Source: Anisakis pegreffii (lineage: Eukaryota > Nematoda > Chromadorea > Rhabditida > Anisakidae). Taken from it: a stretch of 64,000 nt of DNA. A program made the position numbers and the translations under genes. Position 1 is the first letter of the stretch, and each line of letters starts with the position of its first letter. The notes beneath the pieces were generated by a model. The model saw only the letters and a program-made list of their open reading frames with translations, had not been told where the DNA came from and searched no databases. The stretch is taken from assembly GCA_035041965.1 (NCBI GenBank), contig JAPYMA010000261.1, forward strand, positions 17,847 through 81,846, given 5' to 3'. Positions 41,401 through 52,906 of the stretch are shown in pieces.

Positions 41401-41736
41401 TAACATTGCCATTGTTATCATTATGCTGTTACTATTAAAATGACGTGAGGGATTAGTCTTAATCTCCGAGTGTTGAAAATTTTCCTTTCACTTCACATTC
41501 AATTGCCCTTATCTATTAGCTGTTGATAGTGTTAGCGTTAACAAGTTTTTACTTGAACGTTTACAGATCACCATTCAAAGTCCATCGATTGCATATACTC
41601 GCACAAATCTCATCGTAAACATATTTATGAATGAGAGCCAACGATAAGCCTGGAAATACCCACTTGAAAGTATCGAAACCCTAAAGTCAGAGTGCAGTGT
41701 CGAAGCGGCACAATAATGAACACACCCAAATCACTA

Positions 41737-41795
41737 CATATAAATAAATGATCCTCTTAAACATAATCCTCTTAAACTGCATATAAATAAATGAT
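41737..41795. repeat. Short tandem duplication, ~43-bp period
   Basis: CATATAAATAAATGAT occurs at 41737 and 41780, and ATCCTCTTAAAC occurs twice between them. Confidence 0.6.
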
Positions 41796-42745
41796 TGAAT
41801 AAGTGATTAACTATAATATTCTTATGCTCATAACAATCAAGTATTTTGAAAATCATTGTGAAACTGTGATTCCTACTGTGTGAGCTGCTCCACAACTTCA
41901 GTGAAGAATCCAGTTCCGTTTGAGTCTCAAAGATCCTGCCTGACAAATCGAATTTCCGACTCAGTTTATTTTAACATCGACCTCCAGTGATGCTGCAGCA
42001 GTGGAAATCCCTTTTATTATCTCCTGAGGTGATCAAAACTTGATTTCTGACTTACACGAAGATGCAGTTTCTTTTAATCAGAATCTTTTGAACTTAGTAT
42101 CAAAGAATCAGTTGGATCACCTTATTCGATGCACCAACCAAGCTCAACAAATTGGAGGTTTGGAGAGCTAAGCAGATCGATTGTTCAAGATGGGATTGGA
42201 ATGAAAGGCAATGCACTCATTTGGAAGGTGAACAGTCCATGCATTCAATCGCACAAACATCCTCTCCGGCTTTCTGTTTGTCATGCCATCATTCTGGCCA
42301 ACTTCCGATCCGGAAATTGAGCTCTCCGATTTCTGATGACCTTTCTCAAATGGTGTTTACATTCACTGATTCTATTCTTCCATTCAAGGTTTACTTATTT
42401 CGCGATGAATCAATTTGCTTGACAATTATATTCAATTTCAAGTCAGATCTAGCGTAAGTCATATTATCATCGTGCACAATTCGAGGTTTTCAAATCCATT
42501 CTAGATGCTTGGAATCATTTTTTCGTTGTTCGCGACGAGATGTCAACTTCGCTCTGCATGAATGAAGAATTGCTCAAATAATTGAGAATTATACTTGTTC
42601 CCCAAATAAAAGTTCTCGTTGAAATATCATTACGATGAATCATTGAAAATAATGTTTCTTATACCTTTTCACATTGCTCTGAACTATTGAATTGTTATTT
42701 TCGTTTAGAAATTCCCCTGAATGCCTAACCGAAACTTGTAATTCT

Positions 42746-42901
42746 ATGCTAAAGGCAAAAATTCATTTGCTCATAGTCATCATTTCCGTTGTCTGCCTAA
42801 TGAGAGTCATGCCCAGTGCCATTTTCAATGTGCCATTTCATTGCTTTCACCAAAAGAAAAGAAAAAGAATCAATGTCGTAAAATTGATGTTTTTTGATTG
42901 A
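42746..42901 (+). CDS. Candidate small secreted basic peptide, 51 aa
   Basis: A single-exon ORF beginning MLKAKIHLLIVIISVVCLM, a strong signal-peptide profile, with a likely cleavage site after Pro-Ser-Ala. The mature chain is short and basic with a KKRKR run and one Cys. A CGTTTAG acceptor ends 37 bases upstream and would leave a short 5' leader. There is no recognised family. It may instead be part of a larger exon, because the frame is open from the acceptor. A chance ORF is possible at this length; the signal peptide and acceptor are the only support. Confidence 0.3.
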   Translation: MLKAKIHLLIVIISVVCLMRVMPSAIFNVPFHCFHQKKRKRINVVKLMFFD

Positions 42902-45647
42902 ATTTTATGGGATACATATCATATGGCCAATTTTTTCGATGTTTATGCGCAAAGTCTAAGTTCAGTGATGTTTCGCAAGATCGATTCTTTGAGAGTATTC
43001 GTCACATTCCATTACTTTCAAAAGTTTCTTTCCGCTAAACCATTCATTTAAGCAGTTTTTTCCTTCTTCACTGCACTCATATCGGCTCATTGGTTGTTAT
43101 TCAACTTTCACTGCTGTTGTTGTTGTGTTATGAAATCAGATGAATGTACTTTCGGATTCGTTGGCTATCTATAAGCTGATTCACAGTTCGTTTCTGTCGT
43201 CGAAAATTTGCAAAGTGCAAAATATCTTAAAAAATTGACAAAATGAAACCTAAACGTTATGAAACAAAACGAAACAGCGTGAAGAAATTCACAAGTGTTC
43301 TCGGAAAATCTGCTATTAGGAGTTATAAGATGCGTTCGATTCTGTTCCAAAATACCGAAGTTTCTCTGCAATATCTTTAGGTCTACAACTAGATATGATA
43401 AGTGCACATCAAATGTTTGAACACTTGAAAATGTCCACAGACAGCGCACTGCGAGAAATACCGATCAGTCTGACCTGCTGCACCAGCTGCTAATCCCAGC
43501 AGTCAGTAAACCAAAAGTTGATGATGCCCAGTAGTTGAGCACTTTCTGAAGTCGAAATTGTCTCGGCGATAAATGATTAAAGTTCAATCAATCACACCAT
43601 TCTCAATCATACGAATCTTTGAAAAACCATTCATTTTGCACTTTTCATCCGAATATCTTGCCTTGCCACTACGAGATATATCTTGTGATTTTCATTCCCC
43701 GTCGAAGAATTGCTCCAACACTGAAGAATTCTTCTAAACTTTTAAAAGCCAGTGAACTTTTGTTCTTTTGACTCTGTTGTTGTTGTTGTTGACTAACTAG
43801 ATGACAAGCAAAGAACTCAAAATTCTCGCTTTTGCCTTGTGGCTTAATTGAATTATATCATCAAAGTCACCCAAGTGTCAACAATATAAGGCATCCAATC
43901 TCCACCCATGAAGCCTATTGATATTTGTTCCAACTTTGCGATTGTTTTTCTTGTTGCGAGGAAATGAACGAGCTCTAGAATTCCAAGAATCTGGAACCGA
44001 CTGGAAATCTTATTTCGCAAATCCAGTTGTCTCCTCAAGCACCCTCCAATGTTCTTCACACATTCGCATTTAATATTTTTGCATGACCGTTCTGGCTTCT
44101 CAGTTCCTTGAATCTTCACAAGTTATAGTATCATGTTATGCAGTTTCAAACTGCGATTGATCTTGCAGTCGTTCAAGTGATTTTGTTGTTTCATTTAACA
44201 TCAATGAATCATTAGCGAGTTTCTTTTATTATTCTTAAATAAGCATTTTTTCCCATTTGAACACCAGGCCGTCAATGCAGTTTATCAGCTTATCGAAGTC
44301 TGTGGTGCAGTGTTCGATCATAATTCAACTCTCATATATATAGTGCTTATCATTTCAAATTTTGCTTGTTTTATAGTAACATGCATGCATTTTATGTGCA
44401 GGTATGTTGTTGGGTTGCATTATGCAAAGATTTACTGATCTTATCAGCTGCTTCAACCAGATGATCACGAGTGATAAGATATAATTGAAGCAAACGTGAA
44501 CTTTCCAGACTTCATCTTTATCATCAACACGTCACAACTTCATTTGGCAAATTCCCTTTCGATTTACCCTGCAAAACAGTTGTGAGAAATTTTTTAGAAC
44601 CAGCTCGATGCTGGTGAGCAGTCGAATTTTTTAAACACTTTTTTTCACAAATTTCTTCATTCACTTCAATTGAGATTTGCTTTTTATGTTTTTGCGCATT
44701 GCTATTTTAGTTCGAGATTTCGCTAATGAGGGATGCGATAAAATTCATTTTTACTTTTAGAGTTGCATGTTTTCCGTTGGTTTGTTTCATTTTCAATTCA
44801 TTCGTTTTTTGTTCTCATTTTGCACAGATTTCGTGCAAATTTATGGACTCAATTGGTACTATAGAAGTCCGTAAAACACACTCTGAACATTCTATTAGCC
44901 TTCAGTTGGCCGTGGACGATGATGGATGATTTCTGATGCCGTTAGTAGTTCATCGTGGCTGTTTATTCAGATATAGCGGGCGAGTTTGCAGTTTAGAATG
45001 AACATTCGTACATTTACGGAATTGATTTGTTTTTTTTTCGTTTGTTCTCATTATGGTCGTTGTGAAGTGAAAGAAGCAAAAGTTAGCTAGCTAGTTCACT
45101 GGACTTCTTTGAATTGTCGTCACTTTGTTTCCTCACAATCCAAACACATCGAGTTGCGAAAGCTTTAACAATACGGCTAAGTATAATCAATGTTTAATTA
45201 ATGTGCGCTCGCTTTTTTCTGTTGCTTTTACTGTTGTGTTGTTTGTTCAATGCAAAGAGAGTGCAGTGTCTTTCTTGATAACGCATCATCATCAGTTATG
45301 CTGCAAATTAATGATTCCCTTGAAAAATTTGGAATAAATTAGGAAAATTCTCTATTCGTTCACGTTACTTGTTATTGTGGTACCTGTGTTTCAGTTTCTT
45401 GTCTTCTTCTTAATGTAGATTTTCTATGCGTCTCCTTATATAATCTAGTGATGTTGATCACGTTTTGAAATGATACAATTGGATATGATGAACACTCATT
45501 GGGCAATCATAACGTCGCACTGTTTCATATTTTCGATCACATGAATGATAACGCAATAATATAACTTGGACGAGATGTTCGATTGATATAATCTGTCGCT
45601 TTGATGCTCAACATTTCAGCATTTGTGTATTTCATTGAAAATTGAAG
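42902..45647. other. Unassigned sequence between the secreted ORF and the CARD gene
   Basis: Contains the possible terminal exon at 44828-44929. A 76-codon open segment (about 44,207-44,434, plus) with two hydrophobic stretches is within chance expectation. A (GTT)n run lies at 43,776-43,790. Confidence 0.4.
44828..44929 (+). CDS. Possible terminal exon of an unidentified gene
   Basis: TTGCACAG is followed by 33 open codons and TGA. The encoded segment contains FMDSIGTIEVRKTHSEHS and ends in an acidic LAVDDDG tail. No in-phase upstream exon could be fixed. It lies 0.7 kb before the CARD gene on the same strand and could belong to it only by a splice that skips the stop, which I see no sign of. 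A frame this short is easily produced by chance. Confidence 0.2.
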   Translation: MSCKFMDSIGTIEVRKTHSEHSISLQLAVDDDG

Positions 45648-45653
45648 TTTCAG
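45648..45653 (+). promoter_or_regulatory. Probable trans-splice acceptor of the CARD gene
   Basis: A consensus nematode TTTCAG acceptor leaves only GTTCAA before the ATG at 45660. The reading frame is open through the acceptor (the two added codons read Val-Gln), so an internal-exon reading with upstream coding exons is not excluded. Confidence 0.5.
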
Positions 45654-45659
45654 GTTCAA

Positions 45660-46357
45660 ATGTCATCTGCAGATTCACAGACACTGCCATGCTCACGATC
45701 GTTAGCAGATATACGTGCTGAGCAAAGCGATCAGTTGGATCGGTTGAGATCACGGCTGAGCGATGTGAATATGCGTGATTTGGTACCGTTACTGGTCGCT
45801 AGACATGTGCTGCGAAGTCATGAAATGGGTGCTGTCTATTCAAAGGTTCCGTTTGAACGAATTTGATAATTTCTGCTCAATTGCGATTTTCATCTGAATT
45901 ATCCTATCGTGATGCAAGACGTTCCTGTTCCTTTCAAATGAGTTTGAAAAAACGGGGGACAGCGATTGTTGATGCTGCTATGAGAATGTTGTGATGCTCT
46001 TCTTACTATTATCCATCCGTAAGTGACTGATTCTGAGTTAGAAATGACGATTCAGCAAGATAGTACGTTAGAAGTGAGTGCATATGGACGTAAAATTACC
46101 ATTGCAGTCTAATTTCTCAAGATGGTTCTTATGATGTATATGAGCAATTCTATCTGTTTTCAATCTGTTCAATGGATTGATTGTTTCTCGTTCAGGAAGA
46201 TCGTACCGAACAAGCGGATAAATTAATTGAAATCTTAAAAACAAAAAACCACTGGCTTGGACCAATGATCGACGCACTGATCCGCAACGGACAAGCGGCA
46301 CTAGCCGAGGAATTCCTACATATGCCAGCATCACCAACCAAGAAGAATGCTGCATGA
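45660..46357 (+). CDS. CARD-only protein, two exons, 115 aa
   Basis: Small caspase-recruitment-domain protein, probably cytosolic and acting by CARD-CARD contacts. Exon 1 is 45660-45845, the 350-bp intron runs from GT at 45846 to AG at 46195, and exon 2 is 46196-46357 (TGA); both junctions are phase 0. The CARD spans about residues 25-106: helix 1 around DRLRSRLSDV, helix 2 MRDLVPLLVARHVL, helix 3 HEMGAVYSK, helix 4 EQADKLIEILK, helix 5 WLGPMIDALIRNG and helix 6 QAALAEEFLH. The helix 5-6 pattern LGP-hydrophobic-ID-x4-N-x-Q-x2-LA resembles the CARD of CED-4. No caspase, NB-ARC or other domain follows; the protein ends about ten residues after helix 6. TTTCAG lies six bases before the ATG and suggests trans-splicing, although it could also be the acceptor of an internal exon in the same frame. 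The last exon converges with the channel gene at 48061. The specific partner is unknown. Confidence 0.75.
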
Positions 46358-48060
46358 TGGCAAAGTTCGATGGACTTTTTGTGTGTGTTTATTTTGGAAA
46401 TTTTTGTTGTTACAATTTGCATTGTCAAAATTGAATTATGATTTATTTTGCGATTGATTATATTCATTTGTTGTGATGTGCGATTGTTTTGAGTTGAACA
46501 TGTGTATTTTGGTTGTTCCTCTTTATTCTATTTATTACTTTTGTCTCTGATTCTTTTGACTGTGCGTTATCATTGTTCTTGATATCATTATCGTTTTCAT
46601 TAACATTCATATGATCATCTTATCATTATCTTTACCATATTGCTGACAGTAATGAAGGCTTCTTTTCCATTTATCACAAAACGAATGATCCGCGAATGAT
46701 CTCTTCGCCCTGATCGCCAAAACAGCGCCATAACTATACGCTTGTGCCACCCATCGTCCTCTTCCTGAATCTATCGTATTTCTTCATGCGTCATAATCTG
46801 ATACATCCATATCTAATCACAATTACTCAATTGTTCTCGAGGAGTTGTCATCTCATAATGGAATCCTGGATTATCATTCATATGTCACATGAGGTGTTGC
46901 GTTTGTTTATGTTAGTAAAAAACCGATTATGATATATCTCATGTTGGTGTTTGCTCGAATACAGCACACTGATAATAATTTCGCTGTTTACATTTGAGCA
47001 AATTCACTATTCGACAACATCCATGACTCCTATCTTGAATTCCAATTCGACAACATTCATGACTTTTACCATCCGAATCATGAAACCATCCGTGTTGTCT
47101 ACTCGTTCAATCAGCTGCCACTTTAGACCACCGAATGTTCTGTTTTTTAATCTGATCACATTGTGTCTAATTTTGCACTGATTTATGCGCTGACAATATA
47201 TTCATAAAAATATTGATAACGATATTGATACCAATATAATCTTCGTTTTTTTTTCGAGTTGATAAAGAAATTTTATCAGTTTTTCGACATCATTTCATTC
47301 GTTCGACTCTCTATTTATAATCATTTTATTGCCATTTTCACAATCTTTAATTGCTTGTCTCGTTTTTGCATTCAATTGTATTGTGTTTTTTCAATGACAC
47401 TCTAATGAACAACGAAAAGAATATTCCTTTCAAGCTTTTATCTCGTCATCCGGAAGCATCCATCAAAAATTGCCATTCCAACGTTTATAACCATATAAAT
47501 CATTCAGAATGCATAAATATTATACAGTTGAGCGCATCAGACATCTGTGCCGAATGAACATGGAATATTATAATTCATCACTTGACTGCATATCATCACG
47601 TTGGGACCAAGTAGTTGCTCTAGGTTCCCTTCTACTGAATTCGACCAGATAATCACTGTAAGCAGTGTGCTCCTAGCACTGGAAGTATTGATAGTTCACT
47701 CTGGATTTTTTACAACGATCATGCACTAACGTTCCCAGTCGATACGATTCGATGATTGCGGGAGGGTCCAAAGACTTAAAAATTTTATTGCATCGTGGGA
47801 AGTTCCCAGTTTCATTCGTGTCGAATAAAATCACTTTAAAAGTGTCTCAGTTCGATGATCAATCGAAAGTCACGATAAGGCACTGCAATAAGATAAGATA
47901 AGGAAGCATTGGCAGCACAGACAATGGCGTCATGCCGCCGCATCATCACATAACGAATGAGTTGCTCGAGGTACATTCAAAAACAATTTTCAAATCACTA
48001 ATTTACGATTGATTGATTGCTTTTTCATAATTTACACAATAGAATGCGAGCAAATGTTCT
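46358..48060. other. Convergent intergenic region, CARD gene and channel gene
   Basis: Should hold both 3' UTRs. No canonical AATAAA lies close behind either stop on the relevant strand; the nearest minus-strand AATAAA after the channel stop is at about 47,784-47,789. Otherwise AT-rich sequence without clear structure. Confidence 0.4.
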
Positions 48061-51000
48061 TCATCCAGTTCTCATTGCATCGTCGAACAACAGTCGCTCC
48101 AAAATCGCGTAATAACCCCAATAGAGAGCATTGAAAATGCCGAATGCGATTGGAAAATTTCTGAAATACGTACAAGAAACGAGCGAATATTTTTAAAAGT
48201 CGGTCCTAGTTTCGAAAATACGTTCGAGAATTTCAGCGAAGCTTACTGAACATGAGATGAAACATCAAATGTCTCTAAATTATGAGTTTGAGTTACAATA
48301 TGAAATTTATGAGAAATCGAGGACATTGATTACTCAAACAGTGGGAGCAATTGAATCCTATACTGAGAGATTATTGTCGTCAATTTGGCTTACCTTCTCG
48401 CTCGTTCATCCCATAAGTCTGCATTTGTGGATCTGAAAGTTATGCTTTCATTTTATTCATTCTGTTTTTTTGGGATAGTGCAATAGTGATGAATTGCTGT
48501 TGAAATATAAATTTTTAAGTAATTATTACTTTTTCTTCACACTGCGTCTGGGCCATGAAGGCTTCCGTCGGCTGATTTTTCGGATCCGTTTCTGTTTCAC
48601 CAAAGAATCTGGATAGGCGCTGATTAGAGCTGATTTGCAATCCACATTTCGCAAACGTACATCATCCTGTCATCAAACGATCATTCAATGATATCAAAAA
48701 GATCATTTACGAATAAGAAATACGGACGAATATCCTTCGTAATGGATTAGATCCTATGCTAAAATTGGTTCAAGATGGGATAAATCTCAAAATATAATCC
48801 AATAAACTATACTGCTCACTTCAAAAGAAAACTCACCTAGTATACCGCTTAAAAAGCTCACAGAACCAACTGATATTGAAATGACGAGATTTTTGGAGAA
48901 ATACAATATTTTCACAGGAAAATTCGAATGAAACTTCTGAATTTGAGCACAAATTATGGAGCGATAGAATCTTCTCACCTCACATAACCCGGTATCACTG
49001 TTGTCGTTGCTATTACTGTTGTTTTGATACCATGAGACGTTATTTCTGCAAATTTTCGCGCAAACTTTATGTTGGTTTCGTTCACTTGTAGCACCTTCAA
49101 CATCTCCATTCGACAACTGATTATTCGACACATCGTGATGAACTTGCGTGGCAGTCTCAGAAGGCTTCTGAAATCCACGTAATTTAGAGAAATTACCCGT
49201 CTACTTAGCCATGTTCAGAGTGAAATATCTATCTGGTTTCAAGCAGTCTACTAGCCAAAGTTATGATCTATTCAGTCAATGTACTAACCAAAGCTATGAC
49301 TGTTGTGATTATGGTCTATGAATTCTCCAGTCAAAGGATGAATCAAAATAAAATTGCTTGATAAGATGAGACTGCAACATTGTTTGCATTCTAATAAAAT
49401 TCTCCTCCTCCGTCCCTCATAAAAAATTCAAAATTCGAGAATTGCATGAGATTTGTGTTCAAATGAGAATATTTGGTGAAGTGTTGCATGAGTGAATAAA
49501 GGAACGGTGTTTGAAGGAGGAGATTTTGAGCAGAGCAATATTTTGAACGACACCAATGGACTGTTTGGTGATTTCTCGGTTCGTTTCTCTCGTGTCGTCG
49601 TAACTCGGTCGATATAGCCGACCATCGTCAAATGGATCAATGAGAATAGAATAAAGAAGCACATTGCGAACATCCAAATGTCAATCGCTTTGATGTAACT
49701 GAATTAAAATGGTCAAACTTTTTTCGTAATTTAGTCATGAAATGTACAAAACTTTCGACTATTTTAAACTTCCATGAATACCCCAACAGATATCAGTCAT
49801 TTACGTCGAGTAAAACATAGTTCTTGACCCTCAATTCAGATTTAATGCAATGAAAGTCCGAAGAAACAGCAGGCGAGAACCTCAGTTCACAAGTAATTTT
49901 TCGGAGAATCAACGGCTCCCAGACTGAGTTTCTATGAAATTCGCGATTAGACCGAAAGTTTCGATGAGCGTTTTCTAGGATCATGAGAGATCAGAATCGA
50001 ATTTCCTTTTGTGGAACATTCAGTAGAATCAAAATGATTCAATAGGTGACCTGAAGTGATGACTAAATGAAGCAATGAATTAGTTTTTTTACCCGACTCG
50101 AGGTAAAGACTTCGCCACACTGCCGTACTGAAACGTGAGAGCCATCAGCGAGCTGACAGCAAGCGTAAATCTGGCCGGTTGTGAATTACGATCGATCCAG
50201 AACGGAAGCCACGACATCACAACGCTAATATAGGTTGGTGTGTAGATTTGCAGTATGTAGAAGCCATATTGACGAGTCAGAAAAAAACTTACAGATAACT
50301 GAAATAGGCATTAAAGTAGTCTCGATAAAAGTCACTAACTGAAACTAAAATGGTGAATTCACCTATATGAATAGGGTGTACAAATAATTTCATTTCAATA
50401 ACTCATAAACTACAAATATATTATAAAAAGACATGGAGTTGATACGGGTTCCTCTCTATTCCGTACGGCTGAAGTCAGGAATCTTCATTAATTTAGCATG
50501 ATTATAAGAAAGTAAGTGAGTTGGATTGGTTCAGAATCTGGATGCTTGGCACTTTACACTAAGAAATCGATCAGCTCGAATTCGGAAGAGATTTATAAAT
50601 ACAATGATAGAAATGATTTCGGCTCAAGTGCATTAGTAGAACAAACTTGATCCCATTTGCCAGCAGCGTAGAAGAAAGATTTCTTGTCCCATTTCAATTC
50701 ACTTAGCACAAAGTCTGGTAGACGAGTACGCGAGTCATAAGAGAAAACCTGAAGTTGTCGGGTTTGCATACTTTATACAATTCCATTTACGTATTATTCT
50801 CAATGAAATGGTCAAAATTTTAAGTAGAGATCAAGAGATCCTAATGGAGCGAGTCTGTTCGGATGGTGATCAGCATATCGGTTCATTTGGCAAACTATAG
50901 AAATCTCTGATAGTCGAAAGACTGCAAACACCGTACAGGATCCCAATCTCGCCATTTCAGCCTGACTTTTGCTGCATTGTAGGCGTACGACTCAAGAATC

Positions 51001-52875
51001 AGCTCACACTCTTGGCTGTCCATTGGGAATCTTCGCAAGTCCATATAACATGGTCCTCAAAATGGCAATCATTTTTGAAACCGCATCGATTTCAACAAAT
51101 ACAAATCACTAACGGACACTTTCGCACTGCGATTAAGTAGCCAATCACACTTAATGAAATTGTTTATGAATAAACGGTAATCTTAAGATATTCAGAGCTT
51201 TCTGTTTGATTGCATACAAAATAATCTAAAATACAAAGTGTGAGCATTTGACTGGATTTCATTGAACTGAGCTTTCTGCTGAAGTTGTTCTCCAGAATTC
51301 GGAATTGATGAAAATTTCTCACCTTCTACACGTAGACGATGATTTATCTGAAAAATCACAACCTCATTCACAAGAATTCTTTCAGTGATTGAATTTTTTG
51401 TAGAAACCAATAAAATCAAATGTTTTTGAGTGAGAGAACGTTTTTTTTTGAACAAATACTTTGCTCACTGCTTCTTGAAAAATTGTTCATCGTTTCAGAA
51501 GACTGATAATGAGATATGAGTACATTAAGAAGCTCCTCAACTGAGGTTGGCAAAAAAACGAGCTTCTTCTGTGCTATAGAATTGGAATAGAACTACAATC
51601 GGGCAGGCGAACTTTGATAACATGCATGGGTAGGGTTACTCCAGACGACCTAGCTGATAGAAAATAATCGAAAATCTTATCTATAAGTCACATGCAGTTA
51701 TTCAATATCGTTTTGAATAACTGTTGATTCCTAGAAATTACTGTGTATCTCAATGAGCTATTGAAGATCCCAAGAAGTTAGTCAAAATTTGAAGAGGTCG
51801 TCCAAAATCACATCAGATCAACCAAAATGCCGCATTAAGTTATCCAGAAATTGAACTCACCCAAACGGTGCCATTAGGATAGATCAAAAGGAATGTGTTC
51901 GGTGTAGGTGATGAATGCAGATCACTTTTCTTGCTGTTCACGAAACACACCATTGGTTGCCAAATCCGATCCACAACCAAATAATTGAGCGTCAAATTCT
52001 CAATACACGATGAATACTGCTCGAAACGCAATCGTTCGTCATGCCAGATCTGACTGAAGCGTTCCACTTTACTCCAAACATTTCTCTTAAGCATAATCCT
52101 CAACTTACATGAACATTCTCATCTCCTACTTACGTAATCTGAGTTTATCAAATACAAGAATAACATCAGCAATACAGTTTTATCCATCTCTCAAGAAAGC
52201 AACTCTCATATTAGGCATGCATATGATATATCATACGATTCATACCTGGATATATAACTGTAATTTGCAGAAACATTTCTGTGATGTTGGATATTCGGAC
52301 CTTGCTAAGCACCTACTTGGAATCCGTCAAGAATAGGATAGTACCGTAGTAAAAGGTGAACAGAAAACAAGAAGGTGATTAGTATCGATCTTATCAAAAT
52401 AGTTTCACTTCCTTTTACTTTCAGTGAGAATCTCCTTGTAATTTAGTTTGCAAATTCTGCGGTGAACAAGGTGGACCAAGACAAACCTGAGCAGTATATC
52501 AGCCGTGAAGCTGGCACTACTCTCGGAGATATCCGAGAACGTTTGTAGAGCGACCTCAATCGACACTAATGCACCGTCACGATTCGGCACAATTGTTTTA
52601 TCGTAATTATCGTTGAGGATTTTATGCAGAACACTGTCTGCTGGTCCATCGTCGTGTCCGCTCCCATTGCATCCCGTCCGGCCGGTGCCATCCCTTGAGC
52701 GGTCTGATTCAACCGCGAAAGATTCATAGTTGAGTGCGGCCGCACTGATTCCGTGCTCAGGTGGTGATTTCGGCAAAAACGATGGCGATTGAATTCCGTG
52801 CTCAAAATCAGTGCCATTCGCGGAATTGTCGAAAAGTCTCGTCAACGAGATAAAATACAACAGATGAGGCAACAT
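48061..52875 (-). CDS. Cys-loop ligand-gated anion channel subunit, ACC/LGC-46/MOD-1-like, 11 exons, 547 aa
   Basis: Pentameric ligand-gated chloride-channel subunit of the plasma membrane. Exons on the minus strand, all GT-AG and phase-consistent: 52875-52487, 52053-51861, 51347-51323, 51055-50937, 50748-50647, 50298-50093, 49698-49554 (this donor is the least certain), 49167-48979, 48666-48530, 48432-48394, 48160-48061. The protein starts with a signal peptide (residues 1-15). The ligand-binding domain contains [11 protein letters not shown] (130-140), IWQPMVCF and the Cys-loop C205-x13-C219. TM1 follows [10 protein letters not shown] (284-293). TM2 begins with PAR (317-319), the anion-selectivity motif, and reads [12 protein letters not shown] (322-333). 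TM3 lies near 350-370. A long Asn/Ser-rich cytoplasmic loop leads to TM4 with [13 protein letters not shown] (517-529). TM2 and LPRV after it match the nematode acetylcholine/amine-gated chloride group. No vicinal cysteines and no second glycine/glutamate-type disulfide are seen. The ligand cannot be read from sequence. Confidence 0.9.
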
Positions 52876-52900
52876 TCCGTCGACGGCCTCGTTGTGATGT

Positions 52901-52906
52901 CTGCAA
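52901..52906 (-). promoter_or_regulatory. Splice or trans-splice acceptor before the channel gene
   Basis: On the minus strand TTGCAG ends 25 bases before the proposed ATG at 52875. No further start codon intervenes, so this is either the spliced-leader site or the end of a 5'-UTR intron. It supports the chosen start, which also begins a credible signal peptide. Confidence 0.45.

Larger units (their letters stand above)
12456..42690. other. 30 kb without a supportable gene
   Basis: Scattered open frames are present, the longest 137 codons (20535-20122, minus), but their number and size fit chance at this composition and none has a recognised domain. Listed repeats and the tRNA-like fragment are the only features I can place. 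Small or long-intron genes could be missed by eye; segments at 27,179-27,317 and 33,285-33,420 (plus) and 34,147-34,350 (minus) are the most coding-like. Confidence 0.45.

Noticed and set aside
42082..42457. Two overlapping plus-strand open frames (to 42320 and 42457) that both look protein-like
   Set aside because: The frames conflict, neither has a good acceptor-donor pair with partner exons, and no family is recognised. Possibly a real exon, but the frame cannot be chosen.
48522..48665. Reading exon 9 of the channel in the frame ending ...QTQCEEK
   Set aside because: That frame does not join in phase to the upstream exon at 48979 or to the downstream 39-bp exon, whereas the chosen frame joins both and leads into TM4.
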